From: an uncultured Gimesia sp.
GTDB taxonomy: Bacteria; Planctomycetota; Planctomycetia; Planctomycetales; Planctomycetaceae
DNA length: 35,613 nt
Reading direction: 5' to 3'
Assembly (NCBI RefSeq): GCF_937910335.1
Contig: NZ_CALEMX010000482.1
Coordinates: forward strand, 1-35,613
Positions 1 through 9,707 of this stretch are shown here, one piece after another (within the stretch, counting starts at the first letter, position 1; the number at the start of each line of letters is the position of its first letter). Below the pieces are notes generated by a model. The model was not told the origin of the DNA, did no database searches, and worked only from the letters and a program-made list of their open reading frames with translations. The position numbers and the translations under genes are program-made.

Positions 1-144
1 TATGAAAACTATGCGAAACAGCCCGGCCAGTCAGCCGATGATCTCTTACTGGATGGAATGCACCCCAATACAAAAGGCCAGAAGATGGTGGCTGATCTTT
101 TGATCCCTCAAATTAAAACGCTTCTGCTGAAAAAGAAACCCTGA
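1..144 (+). CDS. SGNH/GDSL-type hydrolase, C-terminal fragment (5' end outside window)
   Basis: Frame 1 is open from base 1 to TGA at 142-144: YENYAKQPGQSADDLLLDGMHPNTKGQKMVADLLIPQIKTLLLKKKP*. The DGMHPNTKGQ segment fits the catalytic Asp-x-x-His block V of SGNH hydrolases. Confidence 0.65.
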   Translation, partial: YENYAKQPGQSADDLLLDGMHPNTKGQKMVADLLIPQIKTLLLKKKP

Positions 145-280
145 CTTTCAATAGCAGAACAGTCGATTTTTTGATTCAACCGCTGTATCGTATGAAAGTC
201 TCTCTGTTGCTCAAAATTTCAACGAATAAGAGAGATCGCTGTTTTCAAAGCGATGAAACGCGTACAAAGGTAAATCAACA

Positions 281-1882
281 ATGCAAACTTTGGCATCTCT
301 CGATTATGCCATCATTCTGGCTTATCTGATTGGAACACTGGCATTGGGGCTGTATATCGGCTCCAAAATCAAGACCGGTTCCGATTACTTTCTGGCGGGA
401 CGTCGGCTTCCCTGGTGGGCCATCGGCATGTCACTTGTCGCAACCGATATCGGTGCCGTCGACATCGTGGGAACCGGTGGTGCTGCTCACAAGCATGGGC
501 TCGTAGTGGGAAACTTCGAGTGGATCGGCTGTGTGCCAGCCATGATTATCGGCGCGTTTGTGTTTATACCTTTTTTCTGGCGAAGTGGTGTTACCACAAT
601 TCCCGAATACATGGAACGACGCTTTAATGTCTCCGTCCGTTCTGCACTCGCGATCTGCTGGATCTTGTTTATGGCGTGTAATCTGGGCATCATGCTGCTG
701 GCTTCCGCAAAAATGATGGCCGTGCATCTAGGAATGACTGTCGATCAATGTATTTATCTGACCGCGTTTCTGGTGGGTATCTATACCATTTCAGGTGGAT
801 TGGCAGCCGTCGTTTATACGGACATGATTCAATGTATTGTCATGATCGGTGGCTGTTTGCTGGTTCTGGTACTGGGTATCATTGATCTTGGCGGAATTGA
901 TCAGTTTCAGACGGAACTGAAAAAACAAGAACATGTACAGCAGATGAAGCAAGATCAAAAAATCGCTGCTGAAGAACAAGCGGCCGCTGCAACGAATGAA
1001 CTCTCGCATACTTCGCTCATTCTCCCCGCTGATTCCAATACGCCCTTCCCCTGGACAGGAATTTTCTTCGGACTCGCGTTGATCTTGAGCCCCGCCTACT
1101 GGATTGGCAATCAGGCCATTGTGCAGAGATCGTTGGGTGCAAGAAGCGAATTTGATGCCAAAGCCGCTTATGTATGGGGCGCGTTATTAAAGAATCTGAT
1201 ACCGGTGGTCGTCGCGGTTCCCGGTCTGATTGCGTTTGTGAAGTTCCCGGAACTGAAAGACGGAGACCAAGCGTTTCCCGAACTGATTTCGTATTTATTG
1301 CCCGTCGGTTTAAAAGGACTGTTTCTGGCCGCGTTTCTAGCGGCGTTGATGTCCAGCATCGATTCGTATCTGAACTCGGCTTCCACCATTGTCACCAACG
1401 ACTTTTACAAACGTTTTTATCGTAAGGACGCCAGTGATAAATCATTACTCATGATCGGTCGAATGATCACATTTCTGCTGGTTGTGTGGGCGATTGGTTT
1501 TGCTTTCTTTTTGAAATCAGACGATGCAGGCATCTATACGATCTTTCAGACTTTGATGTCATTCTTTCAGGGGCCCGCATTTGCGATTTTAATAACGGGG
1601 CTGTTATGGAAACGGGCGACCGGTATCGCAGCCTTTATTGGTTTCGTTGTGGGAGTCTGTTTTTCGATTCTATTGTTCACGCTGAACCAGGAATCTGTTT
1701 GTGCCGCACTGGGTATAAAACCTCTGTTCCAAATTTCTGATCCATTTCTGTATCTATCAATCTGGGCCTTTGTGGTTTCATTCTCTTTGATTGTCATCAT
1801 CAGTTTTCTCACGAAACCAGAGCCGGCAGAAAAAATTGAGGGCCTCGTCTTCGGCACAAAATCAAAAAGGAGGCCAGCATGA
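281..1882 (+). CDS. Sodium:solute symporter (SSS) family transporter
   Basis: 533 aa, many hydrophobic helices, SSS-like segments (DYFLAGRRLPWWAIGMSLVATDIGAVDIVGTGGAAHKHGL; LAAFLAALMSSIDSYLNSASTIVTNDFY). Confidence 0.93.
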   Translation: MQTLASLDYAIILAYLIGTLALGLYIGSKIKTGSDYFLAGRRLPWWAIGMSLVATDIGAVDIVGTGGAAHKHGLVVGNFEWIGCVPAMIIGAFVFIPFFWRSGVTTIPEYMERRFNVSVRSALAICWILFMACNLGIMLLASAKMMAVHLGMTVDQCIYLTAFLVGIYTISGGLAAVVYTDMIQCIVMIGGCLLVLVLGIIDLGGIDQFQTELKKQEHVQQMKQDQKIAAEEQAAAATNELSHTSLILPADSNTPFPWTGIFFGLALILSPAYWIGNQAIVQRSLGARSEFDAKAAYVWGALLKNLIPVVVAVPGLIAFVKFPELKDGDQAFPELISYLLPVGLKGLFLAAFLAALMSSIDSYLNSASTIVTNDFYKRFYRKDASDKSLLMIGRMITFLLVVWAIGFAFFLKSDDAGIYTIFQTLMSFFQGPAFAILITGLLWKRATGIAAFIGFVVGVCFSILLFTLNQESVCAALGIKPLFQISDPFLYLSIWAFVVSFSLIVIISFLTKPEPAEKIEGLVFGTKSKRRPA

Positions 1883-2109
1883 CGCCTCTCCATCATATTG
1901 GTAATTTCATTCGTGAGCTGGTGATTCAGATTCCGCTCTGGTGCGTGCGCATCCTGTTTTTGGGAACTTTGATTGCCGTCTTTTTGTGGGTCTTGCGGCT
2001 ACCACGGGAAACCACGACGCCTGAAAATGCGACTCACTGGTATCAGAACTTGAAAATCTGGGCCTGCCTCGCTTTAGCAATTCAAATCGTGATCTACAGC
2101 ATCTTTTAA
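1879..2109 (+). CDS. Small membrane protein, probable partner of the symporter
   Basis: 76 aa with two hydrophobic segments; ATGA overlap with the symporter stop codon, indicating translational coupling. Confidence 0.7.
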   Translation: MTPLHHIGNFIRELVIQIPLWCVRILFLGTLIAVFLWVLRLPRETTTPENATHWYQNLKIWACLALAIQIVIYSIF

Positions 2110-2200
2110 GAAAACTGGTCGATTATCAACGACGATTTTCAACCGAAAATGAGTGACACAAAACAAGAGTGCATTTCTCAGGCAAACCGCCGTAGCACGC

Positions 2201-3895
2201 TTACTTCTTTTTCTTGATCGTCAACCAGAGGTAAGGCAGTTGTAGATCCGATTTGGGACGCGCCGTATTGCGTTTGGGGCTGATGCCTTTAATGACAGCA
2301 GTCGCAACATGCGTCTTTGATTTGTCTTTCAAGCTGGTCCCTTTAATTTCGAGAGGCCCCTGAAACACCGTTTCCGGTTTGGCTTCCAACTTCAGTTTGA
2401 CAGACTTCTCGGTCTTCCCTTTGACTTTGGAAATAATCGGCTTACAAGTGGCCCCTTTCGGTAGACCGACCAGACTGATTTCAATGTCATCACTGAAACG
2501 AGGACTCAAACGATTGATCGTAACTTCAATCTCTAACGGTTTTCCGCCAGTGGTGAGCGTAAATTGTTCTGCCGATGTCTGTAGTTTGAAATCGGTTATC
2601 GATGGTTGGATCGACAACAGGTAGATATATCGGAAACCGCCATGCTGAAAACGGTCAGTCACATGTAAATGATATTCGCCATCAGCGGGAATTTTGTAGA
2701 TTAAACGTGCATCGAAATAATTCCGTATCGGATCATCGATCTCTTTCAGTAGCTTCCCTTTTGCGTCAAACAGTTTCAGATGCGCATCCAGCGGATAACC
2801 CAATGTATGCGAGTCGATCTGAAAAGTCAGATCTTCCCCTTTCTTTGCGGTGAAGCGATAAACGTCGATCTCTTCCGGCTTTGATATTTTTCCCGTGACA
2901 CTACTGGGAATCGAAAGCGACTGCCCTTTCTCCTGCTGGCTATCTTTTGACTCCAGCAAAACCGGGGTCGGGCTGAGTGGAATTTTCAGCCAATTCGCCA
3001 ACTGAGGATGACTGACCAGCGCCTTGCCATCAGAATGCTCTGCAACAGGTCGCAATGATTTGAGACTGTCAGTCAGATTCCAGCCTTCCAGTTTAACCGG
3101 TTTGGCTGTCTCATAATGATAGGCAAGCGGCAAACTATGATCGACAAAAGGCCCCGTTGAAAGGGTTAATCGATAGATGTAAGAAGCAGCGCCGGCAAAC
3201 CGGATCGTACTGTTCGGGTCTGCGGGAAACGCGAATGTTCTAATATAATAAGTGCCGTCCGCAGGAGCGGTAAACACAATGCGTGGATCGAACCAGAGTG
3301 TGTCATCAATATGCGAAAGCAAGGTTCCTCGATGATTGAGAATTTGAAGCACGCCATCCATCGGAGATCCCAACTGCTCATTGGCAGTGAGTGAAGCGAC
3401 CAACGTCTCTCCCTTTTTCATTACAACCTGATACGTATCGACATCGCCGCTTTTGGATAACACGCCGTTGATGGTGACGCTCGGCTGCTTATATTTTTGT
3501 GCGTGAGCCAGATCATTATTGGGTTCGGTTTCGGGTTGCTCAGGAAGTGTACCCACAAGGAACGGACGAATTCCCGAAGCACCTTCTGCATTATGAAACC
3601 TCAGCCAATACAGGCCAGGGCGGGCCTTTGCATCAATTTGGATCGAAAACTGCTTTTCCTTACCTTTGGCTGGCTTCTCCGGAATCACAACCTTCAAACC
3701 AGGAGCCGACGTCCAGACAGAAACCGGCGCTGTTCCCAAAGTTTTATCGACAGTGACATCAACCTTCTGACCGACTTGTCCCCCCGCGGGATTGAGATAA
3801 CTCACACTGGGAGGTGCCGCGATGACTTGAGTGATCAGACTGAAAACCAACGACATCGAGACAACAGTAGATAGAATCCGAGCGGTAGATGACAT
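2201..3895 (-). CDS. Secreted protein with pre-peptidase C-terminal (PPC) domains
   Basis: 564 aa, N-terminal signal peptide; two PPC-like blocks (EPNNDLAHAQKYKQPSVTINGVLSKSGDVDTYQVVMKKGETL; KPEEIDVYRFTAKKGEDLTFQIDS). Confidence 0.85.
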   Translation of the reverse strand: MSSTARILSTVVSMSLVFSLITQVIAAPPSVSYLNPAGGQVGQKVDVTVDKTLGTAPVSVWTSAPGLKVVIPEKPAKGKEKQFSIQIDAKARPGLYWLRFHNAEGASGIRPFLVGTLPEQPETEPNNDLAHAQKYKQPSVTINGVLSKSGDVDTYQVVMKKGETLVASLTANEQLGSPMDGVLQILNHRGTLLSHIDDTLWFDPRIVFTAPADGTYYIRTFAFPADPNSTIRFAGAASYIYRLTLSTGPFVDHSLPLAYHYETAKPVKLEGWNLTDSLKSLRPVAEHSDGKALVSHPQLANWLKIPLSPTPVLLESKDSQQEKGQSLSIPSSVTGKISKPEEIDVYRFTAKKGEDLTFQIDSHTLGYPLDAHLKLFDAKGKLLKEIDDPIRNYFDARLIYKIPADGEYHLHVTDRFQHGGFRYIYLLSIQPSITDFKLQTSAEQFTLTTGGKPLEIEVTINRLSPRFSDDIEISLVGLPKGATCKPIISKVKGKTEKSVKLKLEAKPETVFQGPLEIKGTSLKDKSKTHVATAVIKGISPKRNTARPKSDLQLPYLWLTIKKKK

Positions 3896-3927
3896 CGTTA
3901 AATCATTCTCAATCAGGGTCTAAAAGT

Positions 3928-5262
3928 TTATGCGAATAACTCGGGAATGGGAGTCGGATCGCTGACCAGATGCGAGGGCCGCCCTTCCGGCGTATATAAG
4001 ACTTTGTCAGGATCGATGCCCATTTTGGTGTAAATGGTCGAGACAAAATTTTCGGGGGAGAGAACACGTTCCACGGCAGAATAACCGGCTTTGTCAGTTG
4101 ATCCCAGAGCTAGACCGCCGGGAGTTCCACCACCGGCCATCAAAACAGACATCGCGTTTGACCAATGGTCACGGCCGCCGCCCGGGTTGATTTTTGGTGT
4201 GCGACCAAATTCACCTAGTGCCAATACCATTGTAGTATCCAGCAAACCGCGCTCATCTAGATCTTCAATCAACGTGGCGATCGTATTTTCGAAAGCAGGC
4301 ATGCGACTCCTGAATGATTTGAACAAGCCGCCATGGCTATCCCATCCTCCTTCATAAAGGGTAATGAACGGCACGCCTGCTTCTGAAAGTCGACGTGCAA
4401 GCAACGCGCGTTGACCAAATGGAGTACGGCCATATCTATCACGGAGTTCTGCTGATTCGCTATCCACTTCAAAGGCTTTCTGTGCCTCTGTGGAAGCAAC
4501 CAGATTGTAACCCTGTTCGTAATACTCATCCAGATTCATCACCGGATCACCGGCGACTTTATCTTTGATGCGTTTAAGTTGATCCACCTGTTTCCGCAAA
4601 TCACGACGGGTTTGATAGCGGGCATCAGACAATCCGTTGGGTAACGCCAGATCGCGAACGCGGAAACCTTTGTTATTCGGGTTGTCGGATACAACAAAAG
4701 GTGCATACTTGGCACCCAGGAAGTTAGGGCCCCCGGAACGCGACATGCTGGGCATGGAAAAGTACGCTGGTAAGTTATTCGTCGTTGGTTTCTGGTGTGC
4801 GACAACAGATCCCATGCTCGGATGAAAACTGACAAAGGAACCACAGCCCACAGGGATGCGCGGAGGAGCGCCCGTCATCATATAGTGATTACCGGCACCA
4901 TGATTTCCCTGATTATGGCGTATCGAACGCAGGACTGAGAACTTATCAGAAATCGAAGCCAGACGCGTCATATGCTGAGAAAATTGAACGCCGGGAACCT
5001 TCGTGGCAATCGGGTTGAATTCACCCCGAATTTCTACAGGTGCATCTGGTTTGGGGTCAAACGTTTCATAGTGAGACGGGCCCCCGTCCATCCAGATCAG
5101 AATGACACTTTTGGCCTTGGCTTTGGGCTGCTGAGCGGAAGTCCCTTTGGCCATTCCCTGCAAACGTAACAGGTCGACCATTCCCAAACCTGTCATGGCA
5201 CCCAAGCCAAGCTGCAGACAATTTCGTCGGGTAATTCCATTACAATTCTTTGAAACGTTCAT
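3928..5262 (-). CDS. DUF1501 domain-containing, TAT-targeted protein
   Basis: Family-typical segments (VILIWMDGGPSHYETFDPKPDAP, MTRLASISDKFSVLRSIRHNQGNHGAGNHYMMTG, GEFGRTPKIN..GGRDHW). ORF opens at 5295; the internal Met at 5262 precedes the twin-arginine segment TRRNCLQLG. Confidence 0.92.
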   Translation of the reverse strand: MNVSKNCNGITRRNCLQLGLGAMTGLGMVDLLRLQGMAKGTSAQQPKAKAKSVILIWMDGGPSHYETFDPKPDAPVEIRGEFNPIATKVPGVQFSQHMTRLASISDKFSVLRSIRHNQGNHGAGNHYMMTGAPPRIPVGCGSFVSFHPSMGSVVAHQKPTTNNLPAYFSMPSMSRSGGPNFLGAKYAPFVVSDNPNNKGFRVRDLALPNGLSDARYQTRRDLRKQVDQLKRIKDKVAGDPVMNLDEYYEQGYNLVASTEAQKAFEVDSESAELRDRYGRTPFGQRALLARRLSEAGVPFITLYEGGWDSHGGLFKSFRSRMPAFENTIATLIEDLDERGLLDTTMVLALGEFGRTPKINPGGGRDHWSNAMSVLMAGGGTPGGLALGSTDKAGYSAVERVLSPENFVSTIYTKMGIDPDKVLYTPEGRPSHLVSDPTPIPELFA

Positions 5263-5318
5263 CATTTCTAGTCCTGTATTTTGTCGTAAAAACAATCTTA
5301 ACTGTCAGGGTAGGGGAA

Positions 5319-7781
5319 CTAATTTTTGAAAAGGTATTCCGGAGTATTCAATAACGCCCACATCAGATCTTCAATGATTTGCTGACGATTGGCTTTTTCC
5401 TTTTCAAACAGGGAACGTCCCAGTCGTTTTTCTTCTAACGTGGGATAACGTGAATAAGCCGTCAGATATAATTCATCCAATATCTGATCGGGGGTCATTT
5501 TACTTTTTGCCCATTTGGCACTGTTTCCCTCTGGTGATTGAATGCGAGAATACATTTCGCGCGAGTTCATCATGTGCAACACCTGCACGACTGTCGTTTC
5601 CGTTGTTCGTTCACAAGGAGGATCCTGATTCGGATCGGGACGCCCAAAGGAATCCAGAAAGACCGAGCTCACCCGATGTGTCCATAGTTGCTTCGCGGTT
5701 GAATTTGCGGGCATCGCTACGAATGAATCGGGAACGCCAATCACTTCACTGATGCTGTCCAGCAGAACTTCTGCTCGCAAACGTTGTCGGTAAAATCGCG
5801 AATAATTGCGGCTATCACCCACATTGGTCTCATTGGGCAGGGAGCTTAAACTGTAAACATATGAGCTGAGAATTGTTTTAATGTATTCCTTTTGATCGAA
5901 TTTCACGTCCCGGAAATGTTTCCCCAACGCCTTCACTAACGGTCCATTGGTGGGAGGATTACTTTCGCGAAAATCATCAATCGGTTCCACAATTCCGCGG
6001 CCCATGAGATCTGACCAGATACGATTCGCACTCACTTCGCCAAAGAAATGATTCTGTGGTGAAATGATCCAGTCTGCCAGAATTTCACGAGGATCCTGGT
6101 TCGCTTTGAGTTCAGGGACTTTGCCAAACAATGGTCTCGGCGCGAGTACCTCATTTGTCAGTGGGTGCCTCACACTTCCAGAATTTGACGTAAAGACCAT
6201 TTCCTCTGAGCCTGAAATTGGTGCGGAAATTCCGCGCCCCTTTCGACCCATTTTTGCAAAGTAAGCCGCAAAGCTATAGAAATCGTCCTGCCCCCAGACT
6301 TCTGAAGGGTGATGGTGACACTGGGCACAGCTCAAGCGAATTCCCAGAAACAGTTGGCTGACAATCGTTGTGAGTTCTTCGGGTTTGCGACGATCACGAA
6401 ACATAGTAACTGCACCGTTATGCCACGTCCCTCCCTTGGCGGTCAGTAATTCACGCGTGAACTGATCGAGGGGCTTGTTCTGGTGGAATGATTGTCGAAT
6501 CCAAGCATCATAATTTAACACGGTTTTGATGCCCACATGATAGGGGTTCGGTCTTAACATATCAGCCCATTTATTAGCCCAGTGATCGCCAAACTCCGGT
6601 TGCTCAAGAAAATAATCGATCAATCGCTCGCGCTTGTTCGGAGAGCTATCTTGTAAAAACGCCCGGGCTTCTTCTGCCGTAGGAGTTCGACCAATGATGT
6701 CCAGAGAGACGCGCCTCAAATATGTGGCATCATTCACTGGCTCAGAAGGTTTGAGGCCATATTTTTTGAGCTTATCCCAAACCAGACCATCGATAAAATT
6801 GTTCCGAGGCAACTTGGCATAATAACTGTCGGGTACAGAATTCTTCGAAGGAACCGTTACACTCAGTGAAGCAAAATTTCCTAAATAACGGGCCATGATC
6901 GAGGCTTCGCCCATCAGGGAGCCGGAGGTGACTAAACCATGTTCATCCACGGATACATAGACACTCTCACTCGACATATATTCTGCAAGATCGGTAATAT
7001 CTCGCGTGGAACCATCGCTGTAATACGCGGTGACCACCATCTGCTGTTTTGTTTTGGGCTGCATGATCCGCTCGGTTGGCGCTGCCGAAATCTTGACAAG
7101 TTTCGGTGTCTCGACAACCGCACGTGTCGCACCCTCCGTGATCCACTGTTCGAGAATATTATAATATCTGCTGTTCTCTGGTAATTTCTTACCTCCGCCG
7201 TGGGGAACTTTACCGGCTCCCTTCAGCAAAACGAGACTCTGGTCTGGTGCCAGTGGAGAGGCACGTCTTCCGCGCGATTCTTTCGTAAGCGCGCCATAAT
7301 CAAATTCGGGATCGAAGGCAAACATGGATAATTGAAATCCACCCTGACCACGTTGTTTCCCATGACACGAACCACCATTACAGTGAAATCGGGAAAACAT
7401 GGGATGCACATCGCGTTCGAAGTCAATCAGAACCCTTTGGTCAAAGTTTTTCACCTCGACGGGAACCTTAATTTTCTGCGCACCATTTGAAACTGTGATG
7501 GTAGTTAAACCGTTGGAAACAGGCAGTAGTACACCTGCAGCGCTGACCTGAACTACGGCAGGCTGATTAGATTCAAACTGCACGTTACGAGTGTAATCCA
7601 GAGGTTGATTCTCTTTGAGAACCGTCACCAATAACTGCTGCCGAGCTCGATTGCCATTCAACTGAACTTTTGCTGGATAGACTGAAAGCTGTGATGATTG
7701 AAGAGGAGCATCCGCTGCCTGCGCGGGAAGCGCAGAAAGTAATATCAGAAAACTGATGTATTGATAGATTAGAGACTTCAT
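5319..7781 (-). CDS. DUF1549/DUF1553 domain protein with N-terminal Ig-like (BIG2) region and cytochrome-like cysteine motifs
   Basis: 820 aa, signal peptide, bacterial Ig-like segment, CNGGSCHGK and CAQCHHHP motifs, DUF1549 (YLRRVSLDIIGRTPTAEEARAFL) and DUF1553 (ANRIWSDLMGRGIVEPIDDFRESNPPTNGPL) signatures. Confidence 0.92.
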   Translation of the reverse strand: MKSLIYQYISFLILLSALPAQAADAPLQSSQLSVYPAKVQLNGNRARQQLLVTVLKENQPLDYTRNVQFESNQPAVVQVSAAGVLLPVSNGLTTITVSNGAQKIKVPVEVKNFDQRVLIDFERDVHPMFSRFHCNGGSCHGKQRGQGGFQLSMFAFDPEFDYGALTKESRGRRASPLAPDQSLVLLKGAGKVPHGGGKKLPENSRYYNILEQWITEGATRAVVETPKLVKISAAPTERIMQPKTKQQMVVTAYYSDGSTRDITDLAEYMSSESVYVSVDEHGLVTSGSLMGEASIMARYLGNFASLSVTVPSKNSVPDSYYAKLPRNNFIDGLVWDKLKKYGLKPSEPVNDATYLRRVSLDIIGRTPTAEEARAFLQDSSPNKRERLIDYFLEQPEFGDHWANKWADMLRPNPYHVGIKTVLNYDAWIRQSFHQNKPLDQFTRELLTAKGGTWHNGAVTMFRDRRKPEELTTIVSQLFLGIRLSCAQCHHHPSEVWGQDDFYSFAAYFAKMGRKGRGISAPISGSEEMVFTSNSGSVRHPLTNEVLAPRPLFGKVPELKANQDPREILADWIISPQNHFFGEVSANRIWSDLMGRGIVEPIDDFRESNPPTNGPLVKALGKHFRDVKFDQKEYIKTILSSYVYSLSSLPNETNVGDSRNYSRFYRQRLRAEVLLDSISEVIGVPDSFVAMPANSTAKQLWTHRVSSVFLDSFGRPDPNQDPPCERTTETTVVQVLHMMNSREMYSRIQSPEGNSAKWAKSKMTPDQILDELYLTAYSRYPTLEEKRLGRSLFEKEKANRQQIIEDLMWALLNTPEYLFKN

Positions 7782-8104
7782 CTCGATGTTCTATCCCAAA
7801 AAATTGATAGGTAAGGATACGCTGTGAGGCTTGGCAGTAGCAGTGCTACGAGGAATGTCAGGAAGGTGTTAATAGCAGACACACAAATCACATAAGCAAC
7901 CCTGATAGCACTAACTCTTCTATCATCCGGGTGCCCGCTTATATATATTGTCGCTTATATTCTCTATTCGTCAACTTCCATTTAACAACTTTATTTACGA
8001 AACACACTCTAGAATACCTTTACTGAGTGGCAAAAACTACCCTTTATCGCAAAAGTAATCAACTGTCCATCTATTTGTAAGTAGAACCACAGCGGTCATG
8101 CGGT

Positions 8105-8647
8105 TTATTGCATCTTTTCCAGCTCGGATCTGACATACCCGATTTTGTCACTGATGGCAAAATTTGTATTCCAGGGCTGGGGAAACAGAATCGCCTGCCC
8201 CCCATGTTCCCGAAACAAATCTACATTCTTATGCTGATCGTCAATCAACACCACATCCGGTTTTGCTAATAGATACTTTTGAGTACCGATCATGAAGTCC
8301 ATGAAATGTGGTTCTTGAAAATGCTGTCGCAGCCATTCCACTTTGGCCGAGGCACAGGCAGCACTGCGGCTGGGAGAAGTGCTAATCGTAAAGGGAGCCG
8401 TCTGTTTCAGCAGTATGAGTAGCTCATTCAGCCACGGATAAGGGGGAAACTCTTTCCAGAACCGGCCTCCCAAAGCGTCAACGGGTTTCCAGAATTCGTC
8501 TTTCGTCATGCCCGTCACACCCGCGTAATCTGCCTCTCCCTCAGGCCAGTTCTCGGTTAAATGCCCCTGACCATGCAACTCCAGGATCGATCCCATAAAA
8601 TCAGATATGACGCCATCCATGTCCAGTAATATATGTCGCACAGCCAT
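8105..8647 (-). CDS. 5'(3')-deoxyribonucleotidase-like HAD superfamily protein (NT5C type)
   Basis: HAD motif I LLDMDGVISDF at the N-terminus and motif IV-like VVLIDDQHKNV; 180 aa. Confidence 0.8.
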   Translation of the reverse strand: MAVRHILLDMDGVISDFMGSILELHGQGHLTENWPEGEADYAGVTGMTKDEFWKPVDALGGRFWKEFPPYPWLNELLILLKQTAPFTISTSPSRSAACASAKVEWLRQHFQEPHFMDFMIGTQKYLLAKPDVVLIDDQHKNVDLFREHGGQAILFPQPWNTNFAISDKIGYVRSELEKMQ

Positions 8648-8736
8648 AAAGGTTTTTTCTCTACAGGAAGATACTTTGATGTGATAACGGTATGATTACC
8701 TATTGAGCATATAATAAAATTGAATTAACAGCCAGA

Positions 8737-9603
8737 GTGGCGATGTCTGATTTTGACTATGGAACAACGCAAATGACTAACTGGATAGAACTGGGAGAGG
8801 CTTCAGAAATTTCTCCCGGCACTCGTAAATCATATTCAATCAGGGGTACCGAGATTGCGGTGTTCCATGTAGACAACGATCAGCAGCTCGGAAAATATTA
8901 TGCAGTCCATGATTCTTGTCCGCATCAGGGCGCTTCACTGATCGAAGGGGAGGGCTGTGGCACCGAAGTCAGCTGCCCTTTGCATGACTGGAGTTTTGAT
9001 GTGGCTACGGGAGAATGCTTTGACTTTCCCGAATTTTCTTTGACTCGCTATGAACTCAAAGTAGAATCCGGCGTGCTACTGCTGGACGCTTCCACAATTG
9101 AGGAGCCAGACATCCCTCAAAATCCTTTTCTGGTTCGCTATGGCGCCATGGGATGGGTCGATCAATTCTCAGCAGAAGAGAACGCCGTTTATGCACACCG
9201 CGAACGAGTGATCTTAAAAACCAGTCGCGGAGAAGAGGTCGGAGAAATTCTTTCCTCAGTCAGCATACACGAAAATCCTGTTCCCTCAGCAGGCACAATT
9301 CTGCGAGAATTCACTCCAACAGACCAACAGACACTCTCCCGTCAGGAAGATGTGACCGCACCCGTATTCCAGGATTGCCAGAAACTCATTCAGGAACGGG
9401 GCATGCCTTCAGAGATAATTGACTGTGAGCAATTGTTTGATCAGCAAACGGTTGTACTGTATTATCTGGGCAGCCGGATGCCCGCTTTGGAAATTCTCGC
9501 TCAGGAGCTCAATGCCAATTATCCCTGGCGAATTATATTTCACCCCGTCGATGAAACACCCGCTGAGTCAGGTTGTTCGAGTGGCGGATGTGGCTGCGGT
9601 TAA
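8737..9603 (+). CDS. Rieske [2Fe-2S] domain fused to a PSP1/YaaT(RicT)-like domain, Cys-Gly-rich C-terminus
   Basis: Rieske ligands CPHQG...CPLHDW (CxH-x16-CxxH). From FLVRYGAMGWVDQFS onward it resembles PSP1: VILKTSRGEEVGEIL, TILREFTPTDQQTL, CQKLIQERGMPSEIIDCEQLFDQQTVVLYYLGSRMPALEILAQELNANYPWRIIFHPV; ends SGCSSGGCGCG. The GTG start at 8737 may be replaced by ATG 8743 or 8773. Confidence 0.82.
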   Translation: MAMSDFDYGTTQMTNWIELGEASEISPGTRKSYSIRGTEIAVFHVDNDQQLGKYYAVHDSCPHQGASLIEGEGCGTEVSCPLHDWSFDVATGECFDFPEFSLTRYELKVESGVLLLDASTIEEPDIPQNPFLVRYGAMGWVDQFSAEENAVYAHRERVILKTSRGEEVGEILSSVSIHENPVPSAGTILREFTPTDQQTLSRQEDVTAPVFQDCQKLIQERGMPSEIIDCEQLFDQQTVVLYYLGSRMPALEILAQELNANYPWRIIFHPVDETPAESGCSSGGCGCG

Positions 9604-9707
9604 AAATGAAATGACGTTCCTGAAATGTAACCCTGCTACAACGATGCCAGGCAGGAGCGAGAGACTTGCCACAACAACATTAACTTCCCCGATCAATGGA
9701 ATTCATC

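Noticed and set aside
431-727. 98-aa minus ORF inside the symporter gene (and similar nested ORFs)
   Set aside because: Antisense shadow of a strongly supported coding frame; no recognisable motif. The same applies to the other nested ORFs in the track.
7837-7849. GTAGCA-g-TGCTAC palindrome upstream of the DUF1549 gene
   Set aside because: Short dyad with no supporting context; expected to occur by chance in a window this size.
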